Positions 6,354 to 14,137 of a stretch of 25,672 nt of DNA are shown here, in pieces; positions within the stretch are counted from its first letter, which is position 1, and every line of letters begins with the position of its first letter. The notes under the pieces were generated by a model that was not told where the DNA came from, did not search any database, and saw nothing but the letters and a program-made list of their open reading frames with translations. The position numbers and the translations under genes were made by a program. The stretch is from CAZHAC01 sp964383855 (GTDB lineage Bacteria; Chloroflexota; Dormibacteria; Dormibacterales; Dormibacteraceae): the NCBI GenBank assembly GCA_964383855.1, contig CAYLIP010000040.1, forward strand, positions 1 through 25,672. The letters are read 5' to 3'.

Positions 6354-7115
6354 ATGCAATTGGAGAGCAGCGGGCTGGATGGGAGCCGGTTGGCTGGAAA
6401 GACGGCGCTGGTGACGGGTGCTGCGGCCGGGATCGGTCGCGCCATTGCCGAGCGCCTCGCCGCCGAGGGCGCGCACGTCGCTGTCGCCGACATCGATGAG
6501 GGACGGGCTCGAGAGGTGGCCGGCCAGGTGGGAGGCCGTGGCGTTCGTCTCGATGTCACCGACCCAGCTGCTTTCCGCGCCGCGGCCGACGCGCTCGCGA
6601 GCGACCGCGGCTCCCTCGACATCCTCGTCAACAACGCCGGGATCGCGGGCCGCTCCGCCCCTTCATGGGAGCTGAGCCCGGCGGAGTGGCGCGACGTGAT
6701 CGAGATAGATCTCTCCGGCGTCTTCTACGGGTGCCAGGCGGTGCTCCCGCACATGCGCGCGGCCGGCTACGGCCGGATCGTGAACATCGCCTCCATCGCC
6801 GGCAAGGAGGGCAATCCCAACGCCGTGCCCTACTCGGCCGCGAAGGCGGGAGTCATCGGTCTCACCAAGGCCGTCGCCAAGGAGGTGGCGGGCCAGGACA
6901 TCCTCGTCAACTGCGTGGCGCCGGCCGTGATCGAAACCGAGATCCTGCGCCAGATGAGCGAGGAGCACGTGCGCTACATGCTCGCCAAGATCCCCATGGG
7001 CCGGGCGGGCCGGCCCGCGGAGGTTGCCGCCCTGGTCGCCTGGCTCGTCTCCAGTGAGTGCAGCTTCTCGACCGGCGCCGTCTATGACATATCGGGGGGA
7101 CGCGCGACTTACTAG
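6354..7115 (+). CDS. Short-chain dehydrogenase/reductase (classical SDR)
   Basis: A 253-residue NAD(P)-dependent oxidoreductase. It has TGAAAGIG at residues 21-28 for nucleotide binding, NNAG at 93-96, the catalytic Ser147 in NIASIAG and the YSAAK motif with Tyr160 and Lys164, then the family's PGRxxxPxEVAxxVxxL-like GRAGRPAEVAALVAWL and a C-terminal YDISGGRATY. An Asp (ADID, about residue 46) after the second strand suggests NAD rather than NADP. I chose ATG 6354 rather than 6300 because homologous proteins begin shortly before the glycine motif and a -10 sits directly upstream. The closest general type is 3-oxoacyl-ACP reductase-like, but the substrate cannot be told. It is convergent with the GT2 gene across a 392-base gene-free stretch. 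Confidence 0.93.
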   Translation: MQLESSGLDGSRLAGKTALVTGAAAGIGRAIAERLAAEGAHVAVADIDEGRAREVAGQVGGRGVRLDVTDPAAFRAAADALASDRGSLDILVNNAGIAGRSAPSWELSPAEWRDVIEIDLSGVFYGCQAVLPHMRAAGYGRIVNIASIAGKEGNPNAVPYSAAKAGVIGLTKAVAKEVAGQDILVNCVAPAVIETEILRQMSEEHVRYMLAKIPMGRAGRPAEVAALVAWLVSSECSFSTGAVYDISGGRATY

Positions 7116-7207
7116 GCGGCCGGGCCGTAAGCGCGGCTGGAAATTCGGCGGCTGGCGCTGGATCGCTGGTTCCCCCACGACCGGTTGCCGACTTACAAAA
7201 CGGGCGG

Positions 7208-7237
7208 TTGAGCCCGGCGACCGCGACCGGCTAGGGT
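7208..7237 (+). promoter_or_regulatory. Possible sigma-70-type promoter inside a gene-free stretch
   Basis: TTGAGC (7208-7213) and TAGGGT (7232-7237) are separated by 18 bases. A transcript would begin around 7243-7245, close to the 5' arm of the structure at 7239-7341, with no open reading frame to serve. It therefore suggests a non-coding RNA. Confidence 0.35.
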
Positions 7238-7238
7238 C

Positions 7239-7341
7239 TGCGGGCGGGGTAGAGCGCTTCGGCTCGGGGAACCCGGCCTGCTTGCGACCGCCCGTCGTGG
7301 CTCAAGCCGGTGACTTGGTGCGGGAGCGCTTCCGCCCCGCA
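7239..7341 (+). ncRNA. Candidate structured RNA closed by a long-range stem
   Basis: The two ends pair: TGCGGG (7239-7244) with CCCGCA (7336-7341), CGG (7245-7247) with CCG (7332-7334), and AGCGCT (7253-7258) with AGCGCT (7325-7330). Inside are CCGGC...TTG pairing with CAA-GCCGG and a short CGAC/GTCG hairpin, giving a branched rod. A promoter-like sequence lies just upstream. The element lies between convergent genes, so it is not a leader of either. I compared it by eye with 6S, SRP, RNase P, cobalamin and c-di-AMP riboswitch signatures and found no convincing match. High GC makes chance pairing more likely, so confidence is low. Confidence 0.3.
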
Positions 7342-7387
7342 ACCATTCGCAAGCCTGGCCCGCCCGGGGCGTTGAGCATCGCAGGCT

Positions 7388-7430
7388 GATTGGCCCCCGG
7401 TAAGACCTCCAGTGATCCGGCTGGCCAATC
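7388..7430. terminator. Inverted repeat, possible terminator between convergent genes
   Basis: GATTGGCC (7388-7395) pairs with GGCCAATC (7423-7430), extended inward by CCGG/CCGG. On the plus strand it is followed by CCCTCTTTGA. It could end a plus-strand transcript from the SDR or the candidate RNA. Confidence 0.4.
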
Positions 7431-7442
7431 CCCTCTTTGAAG

Positions 7443-7469
7443 CCGCCGGTCCGCATCTGCGACCGGCGG
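7443..7469. terminator. Perfect 9-base-pair hairpin, possible terminator
   Basis: CCGCCGGTC (7443-7451) and GACCGGCGG (7461-7469) pair perfectly around a 9-base loop and are followed on the plus strand by TCGTGTTT, a weak U-tract. A second hairpin GGCCGG/CCGGCC (7480-7497) lies directly past the GT2 stop on the minus strand. Together these can stop both converging transcripts. Confidence 0.45.
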
Positions 7470-7507
7470 TCGTGTTTCAGGCCGGCGGAAACCGGCCCTG
7501 TAGGCGC

Positions 7508-9592
7508 TCAGCGCGTCGGACTTGGCGTCGGCCGGCTGGTGGGCGACGGCGAGGAAGCCGGCGACGCCGAGGGCGCGGCCGTGGCGGCCCCGGCGGCGGG
7601 CGCCTGCCCGCCCAGTACCGAACCGCCTCTGGGCTGCGCCACCGCGGGCACCTGGGTGGCCGGCCGCGCAGGCGGCGCCGCCAGCAGCGCGCCGCCGAGG
7701 ACCACGGCCGCGATGGCGGCCACCGACAGCGCGAGGCCGGGGCCGACACTCTGGGCGGGCCAGTCACCGGTGCTCTGCGGCGAGCGCAGGTAGGCGCGGC
7801 GCTCGGGCGTCAGCTTGATCCCCTCCGCCGCCGCCCCCGCCCAGGTCGCATTGGAGTACACGAAGGCCTGGAACAGAAGCAGGATGGCGAGGGCGCCGGT
7901 TGCCACGCCGGGGGCGCGCACGAACATGACGATCGCGGCCAGGATCCCGGCGACGGCGACGGTGGTCTCCAGGGCCGAGGCCCGTACCGCGTCAACCAGG
8001 CGCGGCTCGCCCTCTCGCCGTTTGGGGGTGCGCAGGAACGCGGTTCGCGCCCCCGCGACGCCGCTCAGACAGGCCATGGCGACGACCCAGCTGAGAGCGA
8101 ACCAGACGCGCAGTGCGCCGACTGCGTCCCGCCACGTGCACCGGGTGGCGGCCTTCATGGCCCAGAGGGCGCGGCCGAGCCCGGTGACCAGGAAGGTCAG
8201 GGGCACCACGATCGCCGCCCCGGTGATCACCCGGATGGGCAGCTGGTGGTGGAGCGCGGTGGCAACCGCCGTCGCTCCCAGGACGACGAGGAAGGCCGCG
8301 TTGAGCACGTCCCCGAACCACTGCACGCTGCCGAGCAGGTAGTGAAGCCGCTGCGCCGCGGTCAGGTGCAGCTCGTGACGGGTGAAGGGCAGCAGCTCGT
8401 GCCAGTGGAGGCGGAGGATCTGCACGCCGCCCAGCGCCCAGCGGAAGCGCTGCTTCTTCAGGCCGTCGAAGCTGAGCGGCATCATCCCGCGGCCCCAGGG
8501 GGTGGGGACATAGACGCCGCGGCGGCCGCGCCCGAGCATGCGCAGGCTGGCCTCGGCGTCCTCCGTGACGATCTCGGGATTCCAGCCGCCGATCGCCTCC
8601 AGCTCCGTGCGCCTGATGAGGCCCATGGTGCCCGCGAAGATGATGGCGTTGCGGTTGGCCCGGGCCGGCATCGTCACCGCGAAGAAGTAGCGGTAGCTGT
8701 AGTAGAGGGCCCGCAGGTAATCGTCGTCCGCCCAGTCGCGGTAGTCCTGCGGTGTCTGCACGAAGGCGACATCGTCGTCCGCGAAGTAGGGGACCGTCGC
8801 CTTCAGGAAGCCGGGCTCGACGAGGTAGTCGGCGTCGACGATGCCCACCACCTCGACATCGGCGGGCAGGCGGCGGGTCGCCTCGTTGAGGGCTCCCGCC
8901 TTGTACCCGGGCCAGTCCTCCAGGTGGATGAACTGGAATCGCGGGCCGAGCCGCCGGCAGAGATCCTCGAGGGGACGCCACACGGCCGGGTCGGGCGTGT
9001 TGTTGTCGACGACCTGCACCAGGAGCTCGCCGTAGTCGACCCTGGCCAGCGCGTGCAGCGTCTGCGCGACCACCTCGACCGGCTCGTTGTACGTGGGGAC
9101 CTGCAGGGCGACGCGCGGCCACCTGCTTGCCTCGGGAGGCCGTGGCCGCCGCAGGCGGCGGCCGAGGACGTCCACGATCTCGAAGGCGTAGGAAAGGGAC
9201 ATCGCGAGCGCCGCCACCTCCAGAACCAGGAGCAGCAGCGAAGCGAGGACGCCGACCGGGCCCAGTCCCTCACCGAACGTGACCACCAGCGAGTAGACGA
9301 CGTAGGCAAGGGCGCCGAGCAGCGCGGCCGCGAAGACCTGTGCGGCAAGCCAGCTCCAGCGCCTGAACAGCAGCCGGGTGATGGCCGCGCCGGCCGCCCC
9401 GAAAGCGACCAGCCAGGGCATCACGGCGAAGTCCGCAGCGATGGCCGACACCAGCGCGGCTGAAGCGGCCAGCGCCACCAGCCCCAGCGGAAGGGCGGTC
9501 CAGATGCTTGAGCGCGCAGCGCCGGGTAGGAGCATCACCAGCGTGGTGGTGACGATTGACACCGCCAGGAAGAGCAGGACCTCGAGCAGCAT
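7508..9592 (-). CDS. Cellulose-synthase-like GT2 membrane glycosyltransferase
   Basis: A 694-residue processive-type family 2 glycosyltransferase in the cytoplasmic membrane. Four or so N-terminal membrane segments (residues 3-140) precede the catalytic domain. That domain has VPTYNE (165-170), Asp196 in VVDNN, DAD (253-255), TED (343-345) and QRFRW (381-385), the D,D,D,Q(Q/R)xRW set used by cellulose and related synthases. A block of further membrane helices follows, then a low-complexity Ala/Pro/Ser tail (TAAPSASPASSPSPTSRPTPSPTR-like). I start at ATG 9592; the frame is open far upstream only as a shadow of the neighbouring gene. The polymer made is unknown. No BcsB or PilZ domain is visible. 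The gene diverges from the GYD gene and is close to other envelope glycosyltransferases. Confidence 0.92.
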   Translation of the reverse strand: MLLEVLLFLAVSIVTTTLVMLLPGAARSSIWTALPLGLVALAASAALVSAIAADFAVMPWLVAFGAAGAAITRLLFRRWSWLAAQVFAAALLGALAYVVYSLVVTFGEGLGPVGVLASLLLLVLEVAALAMSLSYAFEIVDVLGRRLRRPRPPEASRWPRVALQVPTYNEPVEVVAQTLHALARVDYGELLVQVVDNNTPDPAVWRPLEDLCRRLGPRFQFIHLEDWPGYKAGALNEATRRLPADVEVVGIVDADYLVEPGFLKATVPYFADDDVAFVQTPQDYRDWADDDYLRALYYSYRYFFAVTMPARANRNAIIFAGTMGLIRRTELEAIGGWNPEIVTEDAEASLRMLGRGRRGVYVPTPWGRGMMPLSFDGLKKQRFRWALGGVQILRLHWHELLPFTRHELHLTAAQRLHYLLGSVQWFGDVLNAAFLVVLGATAVATALHHQLPIRVITGAAIVVPLTFLVTGLGRALWAMKAATRCTWRDAVGALRVWFALSWVVAMACLSGVAGARTAFLRTPKRREGEPRLVDAVRASALETTVAVAGILAAIVMFVRAPGVATGALAILLLFQAFVYSNATWAGAAAEGIKLTPERRAYLRSPQSTGDWPAQSVGPGLALSVAAIAAVVLGGALLAAPPARPATQVPAVAQPRGGSVLGGQAPAAGAATAAPSASPASSPSPTSRPTPSPTR

Positions 9593-9663
9593 GCTCGACC
9601 ACCATGACGGTGGCCCCGGGCCCGAAGTCAAGCGCCTGACTCGGTGCGCGCGGCGCGCCCTCA

Positions 9664-9689
9664 GGCGGTCAGCGCTACAGCGCTCCGCC
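9664..9689. repeat. Compound inverted repeat upstream of the GYD gene promoter
   Basis: GGCGG-TC-AGCGCT-AC-AGCGCT-CCGCC forms a nested palindrome in the intergenic space between divergent genes, directly left of a -35-like TTGACC. It could be an operator for one or both genes or simply a hairpin in an mRNA leader. Confidence 0.4.
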
Positions 9690-9690
9690 G

Positions 9691-9723
9691 TTGACCCTTC
9701 TTTCGGCGTCCACAGGCTAGCCT
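9691..9723 (+). promoter_or_regulatory. Possible promoter of the GYD-domain gene
   Basis: TTGACC (9691-9696) is followed by TAGCCT (9718-9723). The spacing of 21 is longer than optimal, but the -10 is good and a leader with GGAGG before the ATG follows. Confidence 0.35.
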
Positions 9724-9772
9724 GAGGCTGTCCCGGCATCCGGCCGGGCGTCGGGTTTTGGAGGTATGGACG

Positions 9773-10066
9773 ATGCCAATGTTCGTGATTCTGGCCAAGC
9801 TCACCGACAAGGGAGCGCAGAACGTCCGCAACATCCGCCAGGCCGCCAAGGAGAACATGGAAAGGGGGCAGCGCCTGGGCATCAAGAACCATGGCTGGTT
9901 CATGACGCAGGGCGAATACGACATCGTCGTCATCGCCGAGGCGCCGGATGCAGAAACCATGCTGGCGCAGGCCGCCGGCGTCGCCGGCGTCGGCAACACG
10001 CGCACCGAGACGCTGCGCGCATTCACCCTCGACGAGGTCGAGCAGGCGCTGCAGAAGCTCGGCTGA
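9773..10066 (+). CDS. GYD domain protein
   Basis: A 97-residue small protein of the GYD family, a dimeric alpha/beta-barrel-like fold of unknown role. The family signature is visible: an N-terminal strand MFVILAKLTDKG, a helix KENMERGQRLGIK, the strand pair WFMTQGEYDIVVIAEAPD (here the usual GrYD is GEYD) and a C-terminal GNTRTETLRAFTLDEVEQAL. ATG 9773 is chosen over the upstream TTG because GGAGG lies 8 bases before it and the conserved strand starts right after. A perfect 9-base-pair hairpin follows the stop. It is transcribed alone between two glycosyltransferases, with no functional link visible. Confidence 0.9.
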   Translation: MPMFVILAKLTDKGAQNVRNIRQAAKENMERGQRLGIKNHGWFMTQGEYDIVVIAEAPDAETMLAQAAGVAGVGNTRTETLRAFTLDEVEQALQKLG

Positions 10067-10080
10067 GCGCAGCGGCTGAC

Positions 10081-10109
10081 GGAGGTGGGTCCTCGGCAGG
10101 CCCACCTCC
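10081..10109 (+). terminator. Hairpin terminator after the GYD gene
   Basis: GGAGGTGGG (10081-10089) pairs perfectly with CCCACCTCC (10101-10109) 15 bases after the stop. There is no U-run after it, as is common in high-GC genomes. Confidence 0.6.
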
Positions 10110-10147
10110 ATCCAGCCCGGCCTCGCCGCGTACCAAACTAGCTCTCG

Positions 10148-11476
10148 GTGGGCGTCGGTCGCCGGAGAGCGCTGCTGGGCCTGGCGGTCCTGGTCTGGGG
10201 CGCGCTCGAGGCGGCCTTTTTGCGGTCACGCCTGGGGCCTGGCGACATCGAGGTCTACCACCGTTACGCCCTGGCCTTCTGGGCCGGGACGCCCCCGCTG
10301 CGCAGGCTGCCCCTGGAGTACCCGCCGCTCTCACTGGCGGCCTTCTCGCTCACCCTGGTGCCGCCCGGCGCGGATCCCGTCTATGCGTTCGCCGCCTGGA
10401 TGGGAATCGGGACCGCCATCCTGCTCCTGGTAATCCACCGGGCGCGCGGTCCACGGGCGGCCCTGGCCACCGCCGCCTACCTGGGCGTCGGGGCGTTCGG
10501 AACGCTGGTCGCGCGGTTCGACGTGCTGCCGGTCATGACCACGGTCCTCGCGGTGGTGCTCGCCGAGCGCGGCCGGCACCGGCCCGCCTATGCCCTGCTC
10601 GCCGCGGGCGTTCTGCTCAAGGTCTATCCGGTTCTGCTCTTCCCGGTCCTGCTGGCGCACCAGCTGCGGGGCGACCATTCCTGGCAACGCGTGCTCCGCG
10701 ATCTCCTGGGGCCGGTGGCCATGGTGCTGGCCGGCTTCGGCCTGGCGGCGGCCATCTCGCCATCCGGCTGGCTCGGGACCTTCACCTATGCGGCCGCCCG
10801 GCCGCTGGAGGTGGAATCGGCCCCTGCCACCATCGCCTGGATCCTGAGCGGGGCCGGGGTCCCCTTCCGGCCGGATCACTCCTTTCACAGCTACAACGTC
10901 CTCACCCCGATCGCCGGCCCGCTGGTCGCGGCTGGAGCGGCGCTGCTCGTGGCGGGGGTGGCGTGCACCACCTGGCAGGTCTGGCGCGGCCGGCGCTCGC
11001 CGGCGGCGGCCGCCGCCGCGGTGGTCGTCCTGCTCATCGTCACCGGAAAGGTCTTGAGCCCCCAGTACATGATCTGGGCGCTGCCGCTGGTGGCCCTCGC
11101 GGAGGGGCGCACACGCCGGCGCTGGCTGCTGGTGGCGGGCCTGACCACCATCGAGTTCCCGGTCATCTATGAGCTGGCGTCGCTCTACGGCCAGGCCACG
11201 CCGGCCGCCTACCCGGGGGCGCTGCTGGCGGTGATCGCGGCCCGCAACGCGCTTTTGGCCGGGCTCGCCGTCCTGCTACTTGCCGGTCGTGTAGGTGAGC
11301 AGCCGCTTGCCGGCGGGGACGTAGAGCCGGTTGTCGGCGGCGCTGGGAGAGACGAAGTGCTGGGCGATCGGGATGCGGGCCTTGGCCATGACCGAGCCGC
11401 TGGAAGCGTCGAAACCCCACAGGTGCCCGCCCTCGAAGTCGATGTTCCAGACCACTCCGCCGGAGACGATGGGTGA
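10148..11476 (+). CDS. GT87-like polyprenol-phosphate-dependent mannosyltransferase (DUF2029)
   Basis: A multi-spanning GT-C-type transferase of about 442 residues. Landmarks of the GT87/DUF2029 family are GDIEVYHRYALAFWAG with acidic residues in the first loop, LPLEYPPLSL, VARFDVLP, GVLLKVYPVLLFPVLL and a late LSPQYMIWALPLV segment, with about ten hydrophobic stretches between them. Known members add mannose from a polyprenyl carrier to envelope glycolipids. The GTG start is preceded by CAAACT (10134-10139) as a -10, with no ribosome site. The last 67 residues or so, from GRVGEQPLAGG onward, are hydrophilic and are encoded antisense to the 3' end of the next gene. They look unlike the rest of the protein, so the natural end is probably near 11290 and a frameshift, stop loss or true overlap is present. 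Confidence 0.85.
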   Translation: MGVGRRRALLGLAVLVWGALEAAFLRSRLGPGDIEVYHRYALAFWAGTPPLRRLPLEYPPLSLAAFSLTLVPPGADPVYAFAAWMGIGTAILLLVIHRARGPRAALATAAYLGVGAFGTLVARFDVLPVMTTVLAVVLAERGRHRPAYALLAAGVLLKVYPVLLFPVLLAHQLRGDHSWQRVLRDLLGPVAMVLAGFGLAAAISPSGWLGTFTYAAARPLEVESAPATIAWILSGAGVPFRPDHSFHSYNVLTPIAGPLVAAGAALLVAGVACTTWQVWRGRRSPAAAAAAVVVLLIVTGKVLSPQYMIWALPLVALAEGRTRRRWLLVAGLTTIEFPVIYELASLYGQATPAAYPGALLAVIAARNALLAGLAVLLLAGRVGEQPLAGGDVEPVVGGAGRDEVLGDRDAGLGHDRAAGSVETPQVPALEVDVPDHSAGDDG

Positions 11477-12679
11477 CCCGGAGCGGAAGTCGGGAGCGAT
11501 CCACTCGACCGAGATCGATCGCTGCTCCACCCGCACGGCCTTCATCCCGTGGTCGCAGGTGACGTAGACGAACGGCGGTTTGAAGGCCGCCGCCCCGATC
11601 GCGTAGCACCCGCCCAGCGGTTGCGACGCCACCGGCGCCTGGTCCAGGTGGTCGGCATCGAGCAGGTAGGCGATTCCGTCCTTGCCGGACTGGAAGACGA
11701 GACCGCCGCCGACCTGGACCGGGGTTGTGCTGCCCAGGTCGAAGTCGATCGTGTTGAGACGCACCCAGTTGGGAGAGGCGTAGAGCGAGACCAGCCGCAG
11801 GTCGGGGGTCAGCCGCGTCACCGAGTTGCCGCCGTCGTAGTGGTTGGGGTCCTGAGAGTCGGTGTTTCCGACCGGGACCAGCAGGTCGCCGTTGGGCATG
11901 AGCGCGGGACCTCCCGGAGCCCAGATTCCCCCCTCGCGCGCGGTCGGGATCATGTAGCGCTCAGGAGTGCCGGAGCCGTCCAGGCGGAAGGCCTCGACGT
12001 AGCCATGGAAGTCACCGCAGTCCCCCGCCCGGCCCCCCATGGAAACGTAGACGCGGCCGTTCCCGGCCAGCAGCGCGGCGCGCTGCAGCTGGAGCGTGGG
12101 GTCGGTGCCCGGGGCGTCCGCGGGGCGGTGCCAGCGGACGTCCCCGGTGGCCAGGTCGAGGGCGAACAGCTCGTGGTGCGCCGGCTGCACGAAGCCCACG
12201 GCGTAGACCGTGTTCGTCGCGAGGTCCACGACCGGTGTGCTTGTGACGCCGATCAGCGGGATGTTGCCGCACTTGTACCTGGTTGCATCCACCGGCTCGC
12301 CGATGTGGCTGGCCCAGGCCATGCAGCCGGTGCGGGCATCGAGCGCATAGAGGGTGTCGCGCTCGGTGGCCACGATCACCAGTCCCCGAGCCAGAAGCGG
12401 GTTGGCGTAGATCGGGCCATCGAGTTCGAGGCCCCAGGAAACGTTGAGCGCTTTGAAGGTGCGCGAGCTGACGTCGACCCCGAGGCGGTCGGGAGTCCGG
12501 TGGTACGTCGGCCAGTCGCCCTTATCGCCCGGACCGGTGCTCAGTGCCGGCCGCGTGGCACACTCGACCGGTTGCTGCGCCGCCGCCATCTTCACCTCGT
12601 CGTCATTGGGCGCGCAGGCCACGACCTGGAGCGCGACCAGGGATGACAGCAGCGTGGCGAGCGCCAGGCGTCCTGGCAC
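11276..12679 (-). CDS. PQQ-like beta-propeller lipoprotein
   Basis: A 467-residue secreted protein. Residues 1-22 form a lipoprotein signal peptide with VVAC as lipobox (Cys22). The rest is a propeller of PQQ-like blades: repeats of the type 'PllarGLVIVATERDTLYALDARTGCMAW', 'HELFALDLATGDVRWH' and 'GGHLWGFDASSGSVMAKA', where a strand, YALDaxTG and W recur. Some cysteine pairs (C-G-N-I, D-C-G-D, G-G-C-Y, V-T-C-D) suggest disulfides outside the cell. No dehydrogenase active-site motif is seen, so a scaffold or binding role is likelier than PQQ-alcohol dehydrogenase. Start is GTG 12679. Its first 37 bases overlap the start of the divergent membrane transferase, and its last 201 overlap the frame of the GT87-like gene. 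Confidence 0.87.
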   Translation of the reverse strand: MPGRLALATLLSSLVALQVVACAPNDDEVKMAAAQQPVECATRPALSTGPGDKGDWPTYHRTPDRLGVDVSSRTFKALNVSWGLELDGPIYANPLLARGLVIVATERDTLYALDARTGCMAWASHIGEPVDATRYKCGNIPLIGVTSTPVVDLATNTVYAVGFVQPAHHELFALDLATGDVRWHRPADAPGTDPTLQLQRAALLAGNGRVYVSMGGRAGDCGDFHGYVEAFRLDGSGTPERYMIPTAREGGIWAPGGPALMPNGDLLVPVGNTDSQDPNHYDGGNSVTRLTPDLRLVSLYASPNWVRLNTIDFDLGSTTPVQVGGGLVFQSGKDGIAYLLDADHLDQAPVASQPLGGCYAIGAAAFKPPFVYVTCDHGMKAVRVEQRSISVEWIAPDFRSGSPIVSGGVVWNIDFEGGHLWGFDASSGSVMAKARIPIAQHFVSPSAADNRLYVPAGKRLLTYTTGK

Positions 12680-14025
12680 CGCTAGGCGTCCTCGCCGCCG
12701 CGCTGGCGGCGCGGATCGGGCTGCTCGGATCGCCTCAGCTCGACTATGACGAGGGCGTCTACTGGGAATCGCTGAGATCGCTCGCCCACGGCCACATCCT
12801 CTATCGAGAGGTCTACAGCTCCCAGCCGCCCGCCTTCCTGCCCCTCGTGGAGCCGGGCTTCCTGGCCGGAGGGCAGTCGATCTGGCCGGCGCGGGCCATG
12901 GTCGCCATCCTTTCGATGGCGCTGGTGGTCGGCGCCTGGCTGGCCTTGCGCCGCCGCTTTGGACCGGGCGCCGCCGTGGCCGCGGCCGGCCTGGCCGCCT
13001 TCGACCCGCTTCTCCTGCGCGGCTCGGTGACTCTGCAGGCTGACGTGCCGTCGGTCGGCCTGGCGCTGCTTGCCTTCGGGTTGGGCATGGAGGCCACCCA
13101 CCGCCGCGGCCGCTCGGCGGTCTTGCTCGCTGCCGCCGCGGGTGTGCTTGCAGCCGTCGCGGTCATGATCAAGCTGCTCGCGGCGCCTCTTGCCGTGGGC
13201 CTCCTGGTCCTCTTCGCAGCCGGGCGCGACCCTCGAGCCGTGGCCGCGGGCGTCGCCGGGGCCCTGGCCGGCGCCGCCGCCTGCCTGATCCCGGTCGCCG
13301 GAGAGCTCGGCCAGGTCTGGCAACAGAGCGTGGTCCTGCACCTGAACGGGCGCTGGTCTCAGGGCCCGGGCATGGCATGGTCCTGGACGGTGCCCCCGGC
13401 CGGCGAGCTGGTGCTGGCCGGCCTGGCGGCGGCCGGCCTGGTCCTGGCCTGGCGCGAGGGCCAGCGCGTGCTGGCGCTGGCGGCCGGCGGCTGGCTGGCC
13501 GCCGCCCTGATCTTCCTGGCGCTTCAGCGCCCCGCCTATGCCCATCACCTGGTTGCCGCTTCAGCCCCGGCCGTCCTGCCGGCCGCGATCGCGCTCGAGC
13601 GGCTCGGACGCACGCTGCACCGAGGCGTCGGCATGGCGGCGCTGGTGCTGGCCGCGATCGCGGGTGGCCTGGCTGCCGTAGTTCTCTCGCTGCCCCCGGC
13701 CTCCGGCGTCGACCCGGCCCGGCTGGCGGCCGCGGTTCCCAGGGGCCGCCCGATCGTGACCGACGACCAGTTCCTGGCCGCCGCGGCCGGCCTCGACACG
13801 CCGCCCTGGCTGGTCGACACCTCCAGCCTGCGGGTCAACTCGGGGGACCTGACCACGCGCGCGGTCGAGGAGGAGGCCTTGAGGAGCGGTGCCGGCGCCG
13901 TGGTGCTGGGAAACGGGCGGCTGGCGCAGCTGGACGGTTTCGTCGCTTGGGTCGGGGCCGAGTTTCCGGAGCGGGAGGACCTCGGCGACGGCCGGGTCGT
14001 CAATCGGCGCCCCGGCCGTCGATAG
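12643..14025 (+). CDS. GT39/ArnT-like membrane glycosyltransferase
   Basis: A 460-residue membrane protein of the dolichyl-phosphate-mannose (PMT/ArnT) type. After the first membrane helix comes LDYDEGVYWESLRSLAHGHILYREVYSSQPPAFL, with the family's catalytic acidic pair (Asp36, Glu37) in the first outside loop. About ten hydrophobic segments follow, rich in Ala, Leu and Gly, and a soluble C-terminal domain (about residues 355-460) with DQFLAAAAGL and VVLGNGRL strands. Such enzymes move a sugar from a polyprenyl-phosphate carrier to a protein or lipid outside the membrane. I start at ATG 12643; earlier starts would run further into the divergent lipoprotein gene. Acceptor unknown. Neighbouring GT87- and GT2-type enzymes suggest one surface-glycan pathway. 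Confidence 0.86.
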   Translation: MTAAWRAPGVLAPLGVLAAALAARIGLLGSPQLDYDEGVYWESLRSLAHGHILYREVYSSQPPAFLPLVEPGFLAGGQSIWPARAMVAILSMALVVGAWLALRRRFGPGAAVAAAGLAAFDPLLLRGSVTLQADVPSVGLALLAFGLGMEATHRRGRSAVLLAAAAGVLAAVAVMIKLLAAPLAVGLLVLFAAGRDPRAVAAGVAGALAGAAACLIPVAGELGQVWQQSVVLHLNGRWSQGPGMAWSWTVPPAGELVLAGLAAAGLVLAWREGQRVLALAAGGWLAAALIFLALQRPAYAHHLVAASAPAVLPAAIALERLGRTLHRGVGMAALVLAAIAGGLAAVVLSLPPASGVDPARLAAAVPRGRPIVTDDQFLAAAAGLDTPPWLVDTSSLRVNSGDLTTRAVEEEALRSGAGAVVLGNGRLAQLDGFVAWVGAEFPEREDLGDGRVVNRRPGRR

Positions 14026-14137
14026 CGGTCACTCTGGGATGGAGATTACCCGGTCGGCAGGCCGCCGGATGCATTCCTGGAGCCGGCCACGTAGCGTCGA
14101 AGGGGTTCCAGAACATCAGGTTCAGGAGGTATCCGAT

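Noticed and set aside
7239..7341. Riboswitch (cobalamin or c-di-AMP type) suggested by GGGGAACCCGG
   Set aside because: Only short pieces resemble those consensus sequences, the later conserved boxes are missing, and there is no downstream gene on that strand.
7412..9463. 683-codon plus-strand open frame
   Set aside because: It is antisense to the well-supported GT2 gene and has no recognisable domain; long shadow frames are normal at this GC content.
11276..12679. PQQ-dependent alcohol dehydrogenase
   Set aside because: The propeller blades are present, but I see no catalytic Asp/Cys-Cys or cofactor-binding motif, and the protein is shorter than those enzymes.
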